Below are positions 53,358-63,950 of a DNA stretch of 64,000 nt, piece after piece. The DNA is from Aestuariibaculum lutulentum (GTDB taxonomy: Bacteria; Bacteroidota; Bacteroidia; Flavobacteriales; Flavobacteriaceae). The notes beneath the pieces are model-generated. The model was not told the DNA's origin. It searched no databases and was given only the letters and a program-made list of their open reading frames with translations. The translations under genes and the position numbers were made by a program. How positions within the stretch are numbered: position 1 is the stretch's first letter; the number at the start of each line of letters is the position of its first letter. The DNA lies in assembly GCF_032926325.1 (NCBI RefSeq), contig NZ_CP136709.1, positions 1,215,501 to 1,279,500 of the forward strand, written 5' to 3'.

Positions 53358-54709
53358 GAAGCTTTATTCTTAGCCTTGCTTTTTTGCTTTTCAAAATACA
53401 GTTTTAACTCATCAATATCTTCAGGTTTAGCAACAATATGCTTTTCTGAATCTAACACAAAATAAGTAGGTGTAGCTGTTACGCCATAACTATCTCCAAT
53501 TTCATTATCCCAATATCCGGCACCATAAACATGAATAAAATCCGGAAGACGTTTTACAACTCGACTCCAGTACTCAGGTGAATCTTCCAAGCCAATAGCA
53601 ACTACTGTTACTTCTTCCTTTTTCTTGTCTTTAACAAAAGCTTCCAACTGCGGAATTTCATCTAAACAATGAGCACATGTACTGTTCCAAAATACCAGAA
53701 TATAATTTTTAGCTCCTATTAATTCACTCAGCTTTTTTGTAGTCTTAACACCATTCTTTTCCTGTTCAAAAGAAAAATCTGGCGCTACCTTTCCAATAGA
53801 GATGTTCTTATATAAAGTTAAACCTTCAATAAGATCTTTATCTTTTAACTGCTTCGCTATATTAATCAAGTAAGTATCTGAAATATAATTGGCAGTCTTC
53901 TCATAATTCAAATCACGCATTTGCTCCCAAAGATCGACCAATAAAGTACGCTTAATTTCTATGGGGGCCTCTTTCATCGCATTGTAAAACACATTGATGT
54001 TTTTCTTGTAGTTTGCTTCTCTGTTAATCGAATCGGTAACTACTCCAAAAACATAATTCACCATGCGTTCATTCAAGAAATTAGAACTTTGAAGTGTTTT
54101 ATTCGTAAAGTTCACATGATCAAAATAGTGTATTTTTACATTTTTACTATAGGTATCAACATCTTCGTAATGCTTCGGAATATAAGGCTTGTTTGCTTTA
54201 ATAAACGTTAAAGCAATGGTATTCTTAGCCAAATCTTCAAACCCCTTTTGAGCTTCGCGCTGTGTTTTAAAAATAGAAACTAAAGCCGTGGTATCCTTAC
54301 TCTTTTCACTATAAAAGTTATTAATGCTATGCGTAATCATGGACATACTGTTACTATACGATGCCATTAACTTATTTTCTGCAGAAGAAAGAATCTTCAA
54401 ACCTGTTTCAGAATTAAATGTTAAGTTGATATCTTCCTTCTTATTATAAATAATATCGAAGTTATAATCTTCTTCCGGAATAGCGTACACAATACGGTAC
54501 ATGCCCTTAGCAACTGTAGAGTCTAATTTAATTTCAAATTTCCCGTCCTTCTTAACTTCGGCATGGGTAATATACTCTGAAATGGTTGGTGTTACCTTAT
54601 ACAACACCGCCACACGATAATCTTCAGGCGGAGAAAACACACCTTTTATGCTGTGCTGCGCCATTAACACATTTGAGATTAAGCCAATTAGTATTAAAAA
54701 CCTTTTCAA
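53348..54709 (-). CDS. TlpA-family thioredoxin-like protein (periplasmic)
   Basis: 453 aa: signal peptide ending in VLMAQ, a DUF4369-like N-terminal region, a helical middle, and a C-terminal TlpA/AhpC-TSA domain with WNSTCAHCLDEIP (CAHC active site, about 340-352) and a cis-Pro strand VTATPTYF. It probably reduces or isomerises disulfides in the periplasm. It overlaps yraN by 10 nt at their 3' ends. Confidence 0.8.
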   Translation of the reverse strand: MKRFLILIGLISNVLMAQHSIKGVFSPPEDYRVAVLYKVTPTISEYITHAEVKKDGKFEIKLDSTVAKGMYRIVYAIPEEDYNFDIIYNKKEDINLTFNSETGLKILSSAENKLMASYSNSMSMITHSINNFYSEKSKDTTALVSIFKTQREAQKGFEDLAKNTIALTFIKANKPYIPKHYEDVDTYSKNVKIHYFDHVNFTNKTLQSSNFLNERMVNYVFGVVTDSINREANYKKNINVFYNAMKEAPIEIKRTLLVDLWEQMRDLNYEKTANYISDTYLINIAKQLKDKDLIEGLTLYKNISIGKVAPDFSFEQEKNGVKTTKKLSELIGAKNYILVFWNSTCAHCLDEIPQLEAFVKDKKKEEVTVVAIGLEDSPEYWSRVVKRLPDFIHVYGAGYWDNEIGDSYGVTATPTYFVLDSEKHIVAKPEDIDELKLYFEKQKSKAKNKASQK

Positions 54710-54745
54710 AATTCAGGGTATTTGTAAATTATTTATAATCAATTA

Positions 54746-57700
54746 TTAAGCCATGATAGGCTGTATCGCTTTTAACGCTTGGTCTACGGTTTTAATATTA
54801 TCAAAAGTAAGTAATAATCTTAAACCGTTACGCGTTTGTTTCTCTTTCATTTTACATGCCGAAGGATGCGTTTGCACAAACTGTAGTACCTTGGTAAAGT
54901 TCTTACTTTGATAGAAACTACTTTGCTGGTCGTTAAGAAAATAACCAATAAACTTACCTTGTTTCATAATCACTTTTTCAAAGCCGACTTTAGTAGCAAT
55001 CCATTTGATACGCACACTGTTCAACAAGTCTTTAACCTGCTTTGGCAATTCGCCAAATCTATCGATAAGTTCGCTTTCAAACTTTTGCAATTCAGCTTCA
55101 GTTTTAAACCCGTTTAACTGCGTATATAAACTCAATCGTTCGGTAATATTATTAACGTAATCATCTGGAAACAATAGCTCAAAATCGGAATCGATAGTCA
55201 CGTCTTTTACGTATTCTTTCTCATCTTCATTCTCGTCGTATAAGTCTTTGAATTCGTTTTGTTTCAACTCTTCAATAGCTTCGTTTAATATTTTCTGATA
55301 CGTATCAAACCCAATTTCATTAATAAATCCACTTTGTTCTCCTCCTAACAAATCACCGGCTCCACGAATTTCCAAATCTTTCATAGCGATATTGAAACCA
55401 CTACCTAACTCGGTAAACTGCTCTAATGCTGTAATACGTTTTCTGGCATCATCTGTCATCGCTGAATATTCGGGAGTAATAAAATAACAGAACGCCTTTT
55501 TGTTACTACGACCAACACGACCACGCATTTGGTGCAAGTCGCTCAATCCGAAATTATTCGCATTATTGATAAAAATGGTATTGGCATTAGGTACGTCTAG
55601 TCCACTTTCAATAATGGTAGTACTCACCAACACATCGAAAGCACCATCCATAAAGGAAAGCATCAATTCTTCCAGTTTTTTACCATCCATTTGCCCGTGA
55701 CCTACACCTACTTTGGCATCAGGCACCAAACGCTGAATCATGCCAGCGACTTCCTTAATATTTTCAATTCTGTTATGAATAAAAAATATTTGACCGCCAC
55801 GTTCTATCTCATAACTCACCGCATCGCGAATGGTTTCTTCATTAAAACGAATGACATGACTTTCTATTGGATAACGATTTGGTGGTGGTGTGGTAATTAC
55901 CGATAAATCTCTAGCTGCCATTAAGCTAAACTGAAGTGTTCTCGGTATTGGTGTTGCCGTTAAGGTTAACACATCAACATTATCCTTTATAGTTTTTAGC
56001 TTCTCTTTTACGGCTACTCCAAACTTCTGCTCTTCGTCTACAATTAGCAAGCCTAAATCTTTAAACTTTACCGTTTTATTGGCCAATTGATGTGTTCCTA
56101 TAATAATATCAACAGCACCGCTCTCTACACCGGTAAGCGTTTCCTTTTTCTCCTTTGCTGTTCTAAAACGATTCACGTAATCTACCGTTACGGGGAAATC
56201 TTTCAATCGCTTTCTAAAGGTTCTGTAATGTTGATATGCTAAAATCGTTGTCGGCACTAATACAGCCACTTGTTTACCATTATCAACCGCTTTAAAAGCT
56301 GCTCGAATAGCTACCTCGGTTTTCCCGAAGCCAACATCGCCACAAACTAATCTATCCATAGGACGTTCGCTTTCCATATCGGCTTTAATATCGGCTGTAG
56401 CTGTACTTTGATCCGGAGTATCTTCGTAAATAAAAGACGCTTCCAACTCATGCTGCATGTAACTATCAGGCTTGTATTGAAATCCTTTTTCAGTTTTACG
56501 CTTCGCGTAAAGTTTTATTAAATTAAATGCCACATGTTTTACACGCGACTTTGTTTTTTCTTTTAAGGTTTTCCAGGCGGCACTCCCTAATTTATAAATT
56601 TTAGGTGGCTTACCATCTTTTCCATTAAACTTGGTAATTTTATGTAACGAATGAATACTTAAATACAAGACATCGCGCTCACCATATACTAGTTTTATAG
56701 CTTCCTGTTTCTTTCCTTCAACATCTATTTTTTGAAGTCCACCAAAACGCCCGATACCATGATCGATATGTGTTACGTAATCTCCAATATCCAGATTGGT
56801 CAACTCTTTTAACGTAATTGCTTGCTTTTTAGCGTAGCCATTTTTAACACTGAATTTATGATAACGTTCGAAAATTTGATGATCGGTATAACACACCATT
56901 TTACTATCGGCATCTATAAACCCTTGATGCAAAGACAAAATAATGGTTGAATACTGCTTAACATCCAAATGCGAATCGTCGAAAATATCATGAAAACGTT
57001 TCGCCTGCTGCTCACTCACACAAGCGATATAATTGGTATACCCTTTTTCATGATTGGCGTTTAAATCTTCAATTAACAAATTGAACTGTTTATTGAAAGA
57101 CGGCTGCGGCGTGGTATGATATTCGATAACTTCGGAAGCATTAAACACCGAATTTCTTCCAAATTCAACTAATGAAAAATCCAGTAATTGCTTTTTCAGT
57201 AAATCTGCATGACAAAACAATTCGTTTGGTTTAGCATGCTTTATATCTGAAGATAAGGTTTTAAAAGCCTCTTCAGCCTTTTCATAAAAATCGTCGATAC
57301 GAGAAAAACATAAATCGGCATTCTTTAAACATACTACTGTTTTCTGTGCAATGTATTTTAAGAAACTCTGCCTGCTTTCTTCCAATAACTTATTGGCAAC
57401 ATTCGGAATAATATTGATCTTCTTAATTTGATCGACCGACAATTGTGTTTCAACATCAAACGTTCGGATACTATCGACCTCATCACCAAAAAACTCAATA
57501 CGGTAAGGCTCGTCGTGAGAAAACGAAAAGACATCAACTATACCTCCTCGAACAGAAAATTCACCTGGTTCGGTAACGAAATCAACGCGTTTAAACTGAT
57601 ACTCGAATAATACCTCGTTTACAAAATCAATAGATAACTTATCGTTTACCGCTATCTTCAAGGTGTTACGCTCTAACTCCTTTCTGGTAACCACCTGCTC

Positions 57701-58087
57701 AAAAAGCGCATCGGGATAGGTAACAATAATCGCCGGCTTTTTACGAGAATTAATGCGGTTAAGCACCTCTGCACGCAATAACACATTGGCATTATCGGTT
57801 TCTTCAATTTGATAAGGCCTGCGGTAACTTCCCGGATAAAAAAGCACATCGTCTTTTCCGCAAAGCTGTTCCAAGTCGTTTAAATGAAACGCTGCTTCCT
57901 CCTTATCATTAAACACCATTAAAAACGGTTTATCACTGTTTTTAAACGCATTCGATATTACAAAAGACAACGCAGATCCGACAAGGCCTTTTAAATGTAT
58001 TCTACTTTGAGTATTGGCAATAGCAATTTGCAGCTTTTGCGTTTGCAAAAGCTGTTCGTAGGTTTGGGCGATATCTGTTTTACTCAC
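54746..58087 (-). CDS. mfd: Mfd transcription-repair coupling factor
   Basis: 1113 aa, full length. UvrB-homology module, RNA-polymerase-interacting domain, RecG-like helicase with CGDVGFGKTEVA (Walker A), DEEQKFGV (Walker B) and GRVGRSNKKAFCY (motif VI), then the C-terminal TRCF domain. It removes stalled RNA polymerase and recruits UvrA. A -7 box (CAAAGATA, 58111-58118, minus-strand TATCTTTG) lies 23 bp upstream. Confidence 0.95.
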   Translation of the reverse strand: MSKTDIAQTYEQLLQTQKLQIAIANTQSRIHLKGLVGSALSFVISNAFKNSDKPFLMVFNDKEEAAFHLNDLEQLCGKDDVLFYPGSYRRPYQIEETDNANVLLRAEVLNRINSRKKPAIIVTYPDALFEQVVTRKELERNTLKIAVNDKLSIDFVNEVLFEYQFKRVDFVTEPGEFSVRGGIVDVFSFSHDEPYRIEFFGDEVDSIRTFDVETQLSVDQIKKINIIPNVANKLLEESRQSFLKYIAQKTVVCLKNADLCFSRIDDFYEKAEEAFKTLSSDIKHAKPNELFCHADLLKKQLLDFSLVEFGRNSVFNASEVIEYHTTPQPSFNKQFNLLIEDLNANHEKGYTNYIACVSEQQAKRFHDIFDDSHLDVKQYSTIILSLHQGFIDADSKMVCYTDHQIFERYHKFSVKNGYAKKQAITLKELTNLDIGDYVTHIDHGIGRFGGLQKIDVEGKKQEAIKLVYGERDVLYLSIHSLHKITKFNGKDGKPPKIYKLGSAAWKTLKEKTKSRVKHVAFNLIKLYAKRKTEKGFQYKPDSYMQHELEASFIYEDTPDQSTATADIKADMESERPMDRLVCGDVGFGKTEVAIRAAFKAVDNGKQVAVLVPTTILAYQHYRTFRKRLKDFPVTVDYVNRFRTAKEKKETLTGVESGAVDIIIGTHQLANKTVKFKDLGLLIVDEEQKFGVAVKEKLKTIKDNVDVLTLTATPIPRTLQFSLMAARDLSVITTPPPNRYPIESHVIRFNEETIRDAVSYEIERGGQIFFIHNRIENIKEVAGMIQRLVPDAKVGVGHGQMDGKKLEELMLSFMDGAFDVLVSTTIIESGLDVPNANTIFINNANNFGLSDLHQMRGRVGRSNKKAFCYFITPEYSAMTDDARKRITALEQFTELGSGFNIAMKDLEIRGAGDLLGGEQSGFINEIGFDTYQKILNEAIEELKQNEFKDLYDENEDEKEYVKDVTIDSDFELLFPDDYVNNITERLSLYTQLNGFKTEAELQKFESELIDRFGELPKQVKDLLNSVRIKWIATKVGFEKVIMKQGKFIGYFLNDQQSSFYQSKNFTKVLQFVQTHPSACKMKEKQTRNGLRLLLTFDNIKTVDQALKAIQPIMA

Positions 58088-58276
58088 CTAAGTATTGGGT
58101 TTTAAAGCAACAAAGATACAGTTTACAATCTTTTTTTTTAAAGCTTTGAGATAATTTTAATTCTTATTATCTTGTTGAAAATAAGACATGAACACTCTAA
58201 CCTTATTAAGGTTACTTATTGATGAAAAAATCAGATTTTCAAACTGTTTTTTATAATAAAATTGCCAAAAAATATG

Positions 58277-58284
58277 TACGTTTG
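58277..58284 (+). promoter_or_regulatory. -7 box of the TerB-like gene
   Basis: TACGTTTG fits TAnnTTTG, 26 bp before the ATG. Confidence 0.5.
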
Positions 58285-58310
58285 CAGCACTTTAAAAACA
58301 ATTAAAACAT

Positions 58311-58742
58311 ATGTCGTTTTCAGATTTATTTGATAGTGGGTTTAAAAAGCGTAATGAAGACCATTTTGCTGCTATTGTTCGCGTAGCAATGGCTGATGGT
58401 TTTATTTCTCTTGATGAAAGAGCCTTTTTAGACAGATTAGCAAGAAACTTAGATATTAGTGAGGCTGATTATAACTTAATTTTAGAAGATTATAAATCGC
58501 ATCCTATTAATCCACCACACGATTACGAAAGACGTTTAGAGCGTTTATTCGATTTAGCTCGTATGGTTTATGTAGATCATATTAAAGGAGACCTTGAAGA
58601 GCTTTTACTTAGAAAAATAGCTGTTGGTCTTGGTTTTCACCCTGAAAACGTAAAATACATTGTAGACAAAGCTTTAACATTAGTAAGCAATGGTGTAGAC
58701 TTAGATACGTTTACAGATGAAATGAGAAATATGAATAAATAA
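58311..58742 (+). CDS. TerB-like protein
   Basis: 143 aa, all-helical, with the TerB-type acidic pairs (AMADGFISLDERAFLDRL; VDHIKGDLEELLLRKIA) expected to bind metal. TerB-like domains occur in stress and membrane-linked complexes; a tellurite role is not implied. It is a single-gene unit with its own promoter and terminator. Confidence 0.8.
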   Translation: MSFSDLFDSGFKKRNEDHFAAIVRVAMADGFISLDERAFLDRLARNLDISEADYNLILEDYKSHPINPPHDYERRLERLFDLARMVYVDHIKGDLEELLLRKIAVGLGFHPENVKYIVDKALTLVSNGVDLDTFTDEMRNMNK

Positions 58743-58763
58743 TTATTATTCGTCTAAATACAG

Positions 58764-58790
58764 AAAAGCGAACCTATTTGGTTCGCTTTT
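58764..58790 (+). terminator. Terminator after the TerB-like gene
   Basis: 11-bp perfect hairpin AAAAGCGAACC/GGTTCGCTTTT followed by T-rich sequence, 21 bp after the stop. Confidence 0.85.
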
Positions 58791-58815
58791 TTTATACTTT
58801 AAAATTACTTTATCA

Positions 58816-59457
58816 TTATTGACCACACTTTTCATTAGCTGAACTAATTATGGCATTATAATCCTCAACACTCAAAAACTGAGGTAAATAAGTACCTCCA
58901 GACACATCAATGGCTTCCTCAAAACTTCTTAAATGATTTCTAGAGCCACATTGCAACATTTCAAACACAGAAATTACCTTAGTATTCTCAATTGTATCTA
59001 TATACTCCTGCAAATCAACAATATCTAAATCCTCTATAGTCGCACCAACATTAAGCGCTTTAAGCTGACTTGCAGAACCATCAACTACAAATTGATTATA
59101 ATAATCTTGTAACTCCGTATTTTTAAATTGTCCCATTGGTAATATGGAATAGTCAATGTCATATTCAATCAACAAACTTTCAATGGCATCCATATGTGTT
59201 TGCTCGCTATTTTTAATATTCGCAAACTGATTAATCGCCCACTTATCATTTAAATATGTGTAAGTATCTCTTGCTAGTTTTTCTTCTTCTAGCATAAACA
59301 ATAATGCATCCCGATCTGCACTTGTTATAGCCTTATCGTTACTATTAATTTCATTATTATCTGAATTAGAATCACATGCATACAATAACGAAATAACCAT
59401 AGAAAACAGCAAAACTAAAATCCCTGAAGTTTTACGATATGTTTTCATTTTAATCAT
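58816..59457 (-). CDS. DUF2202 ferritin-like lipoprotein
   Basis: 213 aa (210 if the second Met is used). Lipoprotein signal with lipobox LLYAC, then a four-helix ferritin-like domain: EEEKLARDTYTYL, EQTHMDAIESL, DIVDLQEYID and GSRNHLRSFEEAI, giving the Glu/His ligands of DUF2202 proteins. It may store or handle iron in the periplasm; that is inference. Confidence 0.8.
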   Translation of the reverse strand: MIKMKTYRKTSGILVLLFSMVISLLYACDSNSDNNEINSNDKAITSADRDALLFMLEEEKLARDTYTYLNDKWAINQFANIKNSEQTHMDAIESLLIEYDIDYSILPMGQFKNTELQDYYNQFVVDGSASQLKALNVGATIEDLDIVDLQEYIDTIENTKVISVFEMLQCGSRNHLRSFEEAIDVSGGTYLPQFLSVEDYNAIISSANEKCGQ

Positions 59458-59546
59458 TCTTTAATTATAGTCTAATTTCAAGAATAATTAAGACAATATC
59501 AGCAACTTGTGTTACACAAAACAAATATCAGCCGATGATAAAAACA

Positions 59547-60440
59547 TTATAAAGCAGGCTTTTGCCTCTTGATTTGAAGATTTACAAAAATAGGTTTGTC
59601 GTAAAAAGTTATTCGAATGCCAAATAACAAAATTAAACCGCCAACCACCATTTGAAATGATATAGCTTCACCTATAAACAACCATGCTAAAAACGAAGCT
59701 AAAATACCTTGTCCCAGTAAACTTACAGATACACGTGTTGCTCGCATATGTTGAGTAGCATAACTAATGAGAATCCAAGCCAGTAATTGACATAAAACCG
59801 CCTGAACAACCAATACCAGCCAGCCAGTGTTAGAAAACCCGTAAAAAGGTTCCTCTAAAGCATAGCTTACGCCTGCCAGATAAACCGAAGAAGCCATTAA
59901 ACTTAAAGCCATAAAGGTTAGCACGTTCATGGTCTTCAAAACTTCTTTACTGATTAACATATAAAAGGCATAAAAAACTCCCGACAGTACGCCAAAGCTA
60001 AAAGCCAAATCGAAATCTAAATTTTGAAAAACCGAAAAACCAACCAACATCACCATTCCAAAAACCGCGATTACCGTACCAATCCAGAAATTTACTTTAG
60101 GTTTATCTTTTAGAAAACATAGCGCTAAAACACCCACCCAAACCGGAGATAAATTGGTTAACAACGACGCTTGCGTTGCCGTAGATTCCTGAATGGCGAT
60201 GTTCCATACAGCGACATCGCTTCCAAAAATAACACCACACAATATGGCTAATAAAGCCGTTTTTAAATTCGGAATTTTAAACTGACGTGTAATTAATACA
60301 TATGGTAATAACAACACCAAAGAAAATGCCATGCGATAGAAGGCCGAAATTACCCCTGGAGTTAAATTCAACTTCACTAAAATCGGAAATATGGAAATGC
60401 ATAATATTCCAATAGCCAAAGCCAATCTCGCCTTTTTCAT
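59547..60440 (-). CDS. EamA/DMT-family transporter
   Basis: 297 aa with ten predicted membrane helices in two EamA repeats (FAIPxx-type TNLSPVWVGVLALCFLKD in the first half; LGQGILASFLAWLFIGE in the second). It exports or imports an unknown small metabolite. Confidence 0.85.
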   Translation of the reverse strand: MKKARLALAIGILCISIFPILVKLNLTPGVISAFYRMAFSLVLLLPYVLITRQFKIPNLKTALLAILCGVIFGSDVAVWNIAIQESTATQASLLTNLSPVWVGVLALCFLKDKPKVNFWIGTVIAVFGMVMLVGFSVFQNLDFDLAFSFGVLSGVFYAFYMLISKEVLKTMNVLTFMALSLMASSVYLAGVSYALEEPFYGFSNTGWLVLVVQAVLCQLLAWILISYATQHMRATRVSVSLLGQGILASFLAWLFIGEAISFQMVVGGLILLFGIRITFYDKPIFVNLQIKRQKPAL

Positions 60441-60536
60441 TCAACTAAAAATTAACCATTTAACAAGCCGCTAAAAATAGTTATTATCACGGATGTGAAA
60501 AACTGAAATCAGCAAATAAATATTAAATTTCTTCTG

Positions 60537-62663
60537 CTATTTATGAAGCTTTAATTGAATACGCTTTCGCGGAATATCTACCTCTAAAACTTTAACAATA
60601 ACCTGCTGATGTAAACTCACGTGTGCATTGACATCGCTCACAAAACTATCTGACAAATTTGAAACGTGAATCAGGCCACTTTCTTTAATACCAACATCTA
60701 CAAAAGCGCCGAAGTTAGTAATATTATTCACGATTCCCGGAAGCAATTGCCCCTCCTGTAAATCGTTAATCGTTTTTATATTTTGATTAAACGTAAACAC
60801 CTTAGCCTGCTCTCGAATATCTAATCCTGGTTTTTTAAGCTCTTTTACAATATCCTCAAGCGTAGGTAGTCCAATAGCTTCTGTACAATAGCGTTTTAAA
60901 TCTATGGCATTTAAAATTTGCTCATTCCCTATTAACGAGGCTACATCTTTACCTAAATCTTTCGCCATTTGTTCTACAATACCATAACTTTCCGGATGAA
61001 CAACCGAATCATCCAACGGATTTTTTGCCGATTTAATTCGTAAAAAAGCTGCCCCCTGCTGAAACGCCTTATCACCCAACCTCGGCACTTTTTTAATGCC
61101 AGCACGCGATTTAAACATACCGTGTTCATTCCGGTAATTAAAAATATTCTCAGCCAGTTTTGGTCCAATTCCAGAAACGTAACTCAATAAACTTACACTC
61201 GCTGTATTAATATTAACACCAACAGCATTTACACAACTCTGAACAACAATATCTAATTCCTTTTTCAGTTTAGTCTGATCGACATCGTGCTGATACTGCC
61301 CAACACCAATCGATTTTGCTTCAATCTTTACCAATTCTGCTAAAGGATCCTGCAAACGTCGACCGATAGACACCGAACCACGAACGGTAACATCGTAATC
61401 CGGAAATTCGTCACGGGCAATTTTTGACGCCGAATAAATACTAGCACCAGCTTCACTTACCACAAAGACTTGTATATCATTCTTAAAATGAATCTTGCGA
61501 ACCAACGCTTCCGTTTCACGCGAGGCTGTACCGTTACCTATAGCAATGGCTTCAATTTTGTAAGCTTCACAAAGAGAACTCAGCTTTTTAATAGCGCCTG
61601 TGCTATCACTTTTAGGCGGATGCGGATAAATCGTTTCGTTATACAATAAACTCCCCTGCGCATCTAAACATACCACTTTGCAACCTGTTCTAAATCCAGG
61701 GTCGATAGCTAATATGCGTTTTTCACCCAACGGTGAACCTAATAACAATTGCTTCAAATTTCTTGCAAATACCGAAATGGCTGAAGCATCGGCTTTTTCC
61801 TTGGCAATTTGTAAAGCTTCATTAGATAACGCAGGCAATAACAAACGTTTGTAAGCATCGGCGATAGCTATTTCTATTTGGGCTGCACAGGCATTATTAG
61901 AACGAATAATGCGATCTTCAATTTTTGCTAAAGTTCGATCATCATCGATAGAGATTTTCACTTTTATAAATCCTTCTGATTCTGCTCGTAAAATAGCCAA
62001 TAAGCGATGCGATGGAATTCGACTTAAATTTTCTTCCCAATCGAAATAATCTCTGAATTTCTGCGCATTTTCATCGCCTTCTTTTGACTTCACCACTTTT
62101 GTTGCAATCATGGCAAAACGCTCCATTTGATAACGGATATTATTCCGAACATCGGTACGTTCGTTAATCCATTCGGCAATAATATGGCGCGCGCCTTCTA
62201 AAGCTTCATCAACCGAGTTAACCTCTCCTTTCACATATTTAAAAGCAATCGATTCAACATCGTTTGCATTCTGACTCATAATGATTTTCGCCAGCGGCTC
62301 TAATCCGTTTTGACGTGCTTTTTCAGCTTTGGTCTTTCGACTTTTCTTAAACGGTAAGTATAAATCTTCCAGCGTTGTTAAATCCTGAGTGGATTCAATT
62401 TTATTTTGAAGTTCAGGGGTTAAACTTCCCTGTTCTTCAATAGCTTTTAAAATCGCCGTTTTGCGTTTTTCTAAAGCTTCAAATTGTTCTTTATATTTTA
62501 CAATATCTCCAATTTGAACCTCATCTAAATTCCCTGTACGCTCCTTTCGGTATCTCGATATAAATGGAATAGTACAATCTTCATTAAGTAAGTCTACCGT
62601 GTTTTTTACTGAAGATTCTGGTAATTGAGTTTGTGAGGTGATATATTGAATTAGTGAAGTCAT
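60537..62663 (-). CDS. tex: Tex RNA-binding transcription accessory protein
   Basis: 708 aa, full length. Tex-like N-terminal helices, YqgF/RNase H-like domain (AIDPGFRTGCKVVCLD), helix-hairpin-helix pair (LLSYVSGIGPKLAENI), and a C-terminal S1 domain (GIVNNITNFGAFVDVGIKES; GLIHVSNLSD). It binds RNA and affects transcription/translation under stress. Confidence 0.95.
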   Translation of the reverse strand: MTSLIQYITSQTQLPESSVKNTVDLLNEDCTIPFISRYRKERTGNLDEVQIGDIVKYKEQFEALEKRKTAILKAIEEQGSLTPELQNKIESTQDLTTLEDLYLPFKKSRKTKAEKARQNGLEPLAKIIMSQNANDVESIAFKYVKGEVNSVDEALEGARHIIAEWINERTDVRNNIRYQMERFAMIATKVVKSKEGDENAQKFRDYFDWEENLSRIPSHRLLAILRAESEGFIKVKISIDDDRTLAKIEDRIIRSNNACAAQIEIAIADAYKRLLLPALSNEALQIAKEKADASAISVFARNLKQLLLGSPLGEKRILAIDPGFRTGCKVVCLDAQGSLLYNETIYPHPPKSDSTGAIKKLSSLCEAYKIEAIAIGNGTASRETEALVRKIHFKNDIQVFVVSEAGASIYSASKIARDEFPDYDVTVRGSVSIGRRLQDPLAELVKIEAKSIGVGQYQHDVDQTKLKKELDIVVQSCVNAVGVNINTASVSLLSYVSGIGPKLAENIFNYRNEHGMFKSRAGIKKVPRLGDKAFQQGAAFLRIKSAKNPLDDSVVHPESYGIVEQMAKDLGKDVASLIGNEQILNAIDLKRYCTEAIGLPTLEDIVKELKKPGLDIREQAKVFTFNQNIKTINDLQEGQLLPGIVNNITNFGAFVDVGIKESGLIHVSNLSDSFVSDVNAHVSLHQQVIVKVLEVDIPRKRIQLKLHK

Positions 62664-62687
62664 TACTGTGGGTTTATTGCAAAAAAA

Positions 62688-62720
62688 ATCTCGTTTTCAA
62701 AGAAACATTGAAAACGAGAT
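62688..62720 (-). terminator. Terminator after the OmpA lipoprotein gene
   Basis: 13-bp perfect hairpin (ATCTCGTTTTCAA / TTGAAAACGAGAT) with a 7-nt loop, T-tail on the minus strand, between the OmpA stop and the tex start. Confidence 0.85.
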
Positions 62721-62743
62721 TTAAGCAAACATAAGTTTATATT

Positions 62744-63448
62744 TTATTCGCCAGCTTCTGCTTTAGCGTCTTGTATCATTTTATCATTTGGTACAATCGC
62801 TACATTTACACGACGGTTTTTAGCACGACCTTCAGCAGTTGAATTATCTGCAATAGGTTGTTCTTCTCCAAACCAGTTTGTTGTTAATCGACCAGAAGAA
62901 ATTCCGTTAGCTTTTAAATATGAAGTAACCGCATTGGCACGATTTTTAGAAAGAGTCATGTTATAATCGTCTGCACCAGCACTATCTGTATGCCCAACTA
63001 CCAAAATATTTGTATCCGGATACTCTTTAAACACACCTATAAGCTTGTTTAATGTTTCTTGAGAAGCCGCATTAATATTGTATTTAGCAGTATCGAAATA
63101 CACACCACTGGTTTCATCAAAGGTTACAACAATACCTTCGTCTACACGTTCTACCTGAGCTCCTGGAATTTCCTCTTCAATTTGTTGCGCCTGTTTATCC
63201 ATTTTGTTACCAATAAGCACACCGGCACCACCACCAACAACACCACCAATAACAGCACCAAGTTCACCATTACCACCTTTACCAACATTGTTACCAATAA
63301 TAGCTCCAAGAATAGCTCCTCCGGTTGCACCAAGAACACCGCCTTTTTGTGCATTATTAGCATTTTGGATAGACTTACAGCTAACTGCCGATACAACTAA
63401 CGCTATTGTTAGACTTAAAACTCCTATTTTGTTTATTAACTTTCTCAT
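62744..63448 (-). CDS. OmpA-family lipoprotein with glycine-zipper region
   Basis: 234 aa. Lipobox SAVSC, then a Gly/Ala-rich YMGG-like zipper (GGAILGAIIGNNVGKGG; GGVVGGGAGVLIG, about 40-80), then a peptidoglycan-binding OmpA domain (VVGHTDSAGADDYNMTLS; GRAKNRRVNV). It links the outer membrane and cell wall. Confidence 0.9.
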   Translation of the reverse strand: MRKLINKIGVLSLTIALVVSAVSCKSIQNANNAQKGGVLGATGGAILGAIIGNNVGKGGNGELGAVIGGVVGGGAGVLIGNKMDKQAQQIEEEIPGAQVERVDEGIVVTFDETSGVYFDTAKYNINAASQETLNKLIGVFKEYPDTNILVVGHTDSAGADDYNMTLSKNRANAVTSYLKANGISSGRLTTNWFGEEQPIADNSTAEGRAKNRRVNVAIVPNDKMIQDAKAEAGE

Positions 63449-63479
63449 ATTAATAGTTCTTTTTTAAGATTTTTAATAA

Positions 63480-63950
63480 TTATAGTTTACTGAAATTCAT
63501 CGAAATGGTAAACGGCTGATTATCGACAATTACCGTTTGTTGCCATTGCATTTGTGTATCTGACAACGATGTTAAACTCAATCTAAAACCCTTATTAGTT
63601 TCCGATTTACCTTTTTCATCGGTTGGCTTTAATAAAAAGTCGTAAAGACCGGTTGCCTTATCCACTTCATCAATGGTGAAAATAAAATGACGATCTCCAG
63701 TTTCACAAGCATACTTTTCAATAGTATAAATCCCTGTGTTATTATTCGGGACAAACTGCCAGGTACTACCCTCAAAGCATGATTTTTCAGCGTCATTTAA
63801 CAAAGTCACATCATATTTTCCGGCTTTACTATAAGTTATAGTACTTAAATTCCAGTTTCCTTTGATTACTTTTTGAGATACTCTTACGGTTTTCGAACCG
63901 CCACAGGCCATCATTGTTACGGCCACAAACAATAAAATTAAACGTTTCAT
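63480..63950 (-). CDS. Lipocalin-family lipoprotein
   Basis: 156 aa from ATG 63948-63950; the longer start at 63977 would put charged residues before the signal peptide. Lipobox TMMACGG, then a beta-barrel pattern (KGNWNLSTITYSKAGKYD; GSTWQFVPNNNTGIYTI; FRLSLTSLSDTQMQWQQT) of the lipocalin-like domain. Small-molecule binding in the outer membrane is suspected. Confidence 0.75.
   Translation of the reverse strand: MKRLILLFVAVTMMACGGSKTVRVSQKVIKGNWNLSTITYSKAGKYDVTLLNDAEKSCFEGSTWQFVPNNNTGIYTIEKYACETGDRHFIFTIDEVDKATGLYDFLLKPTDEKGKSETNKGFRLSLTSLSDTQMQWQQTVIVDNQPFTISMNFSKL

Noticed and set aside
63059..63467. Two plus-strand frames rich in Thr/Pro/Asn
   Set aside because: They are antisense reads of the glycine-zipper part of the OmpA lipoprotein, whose low complexity produces open frames.
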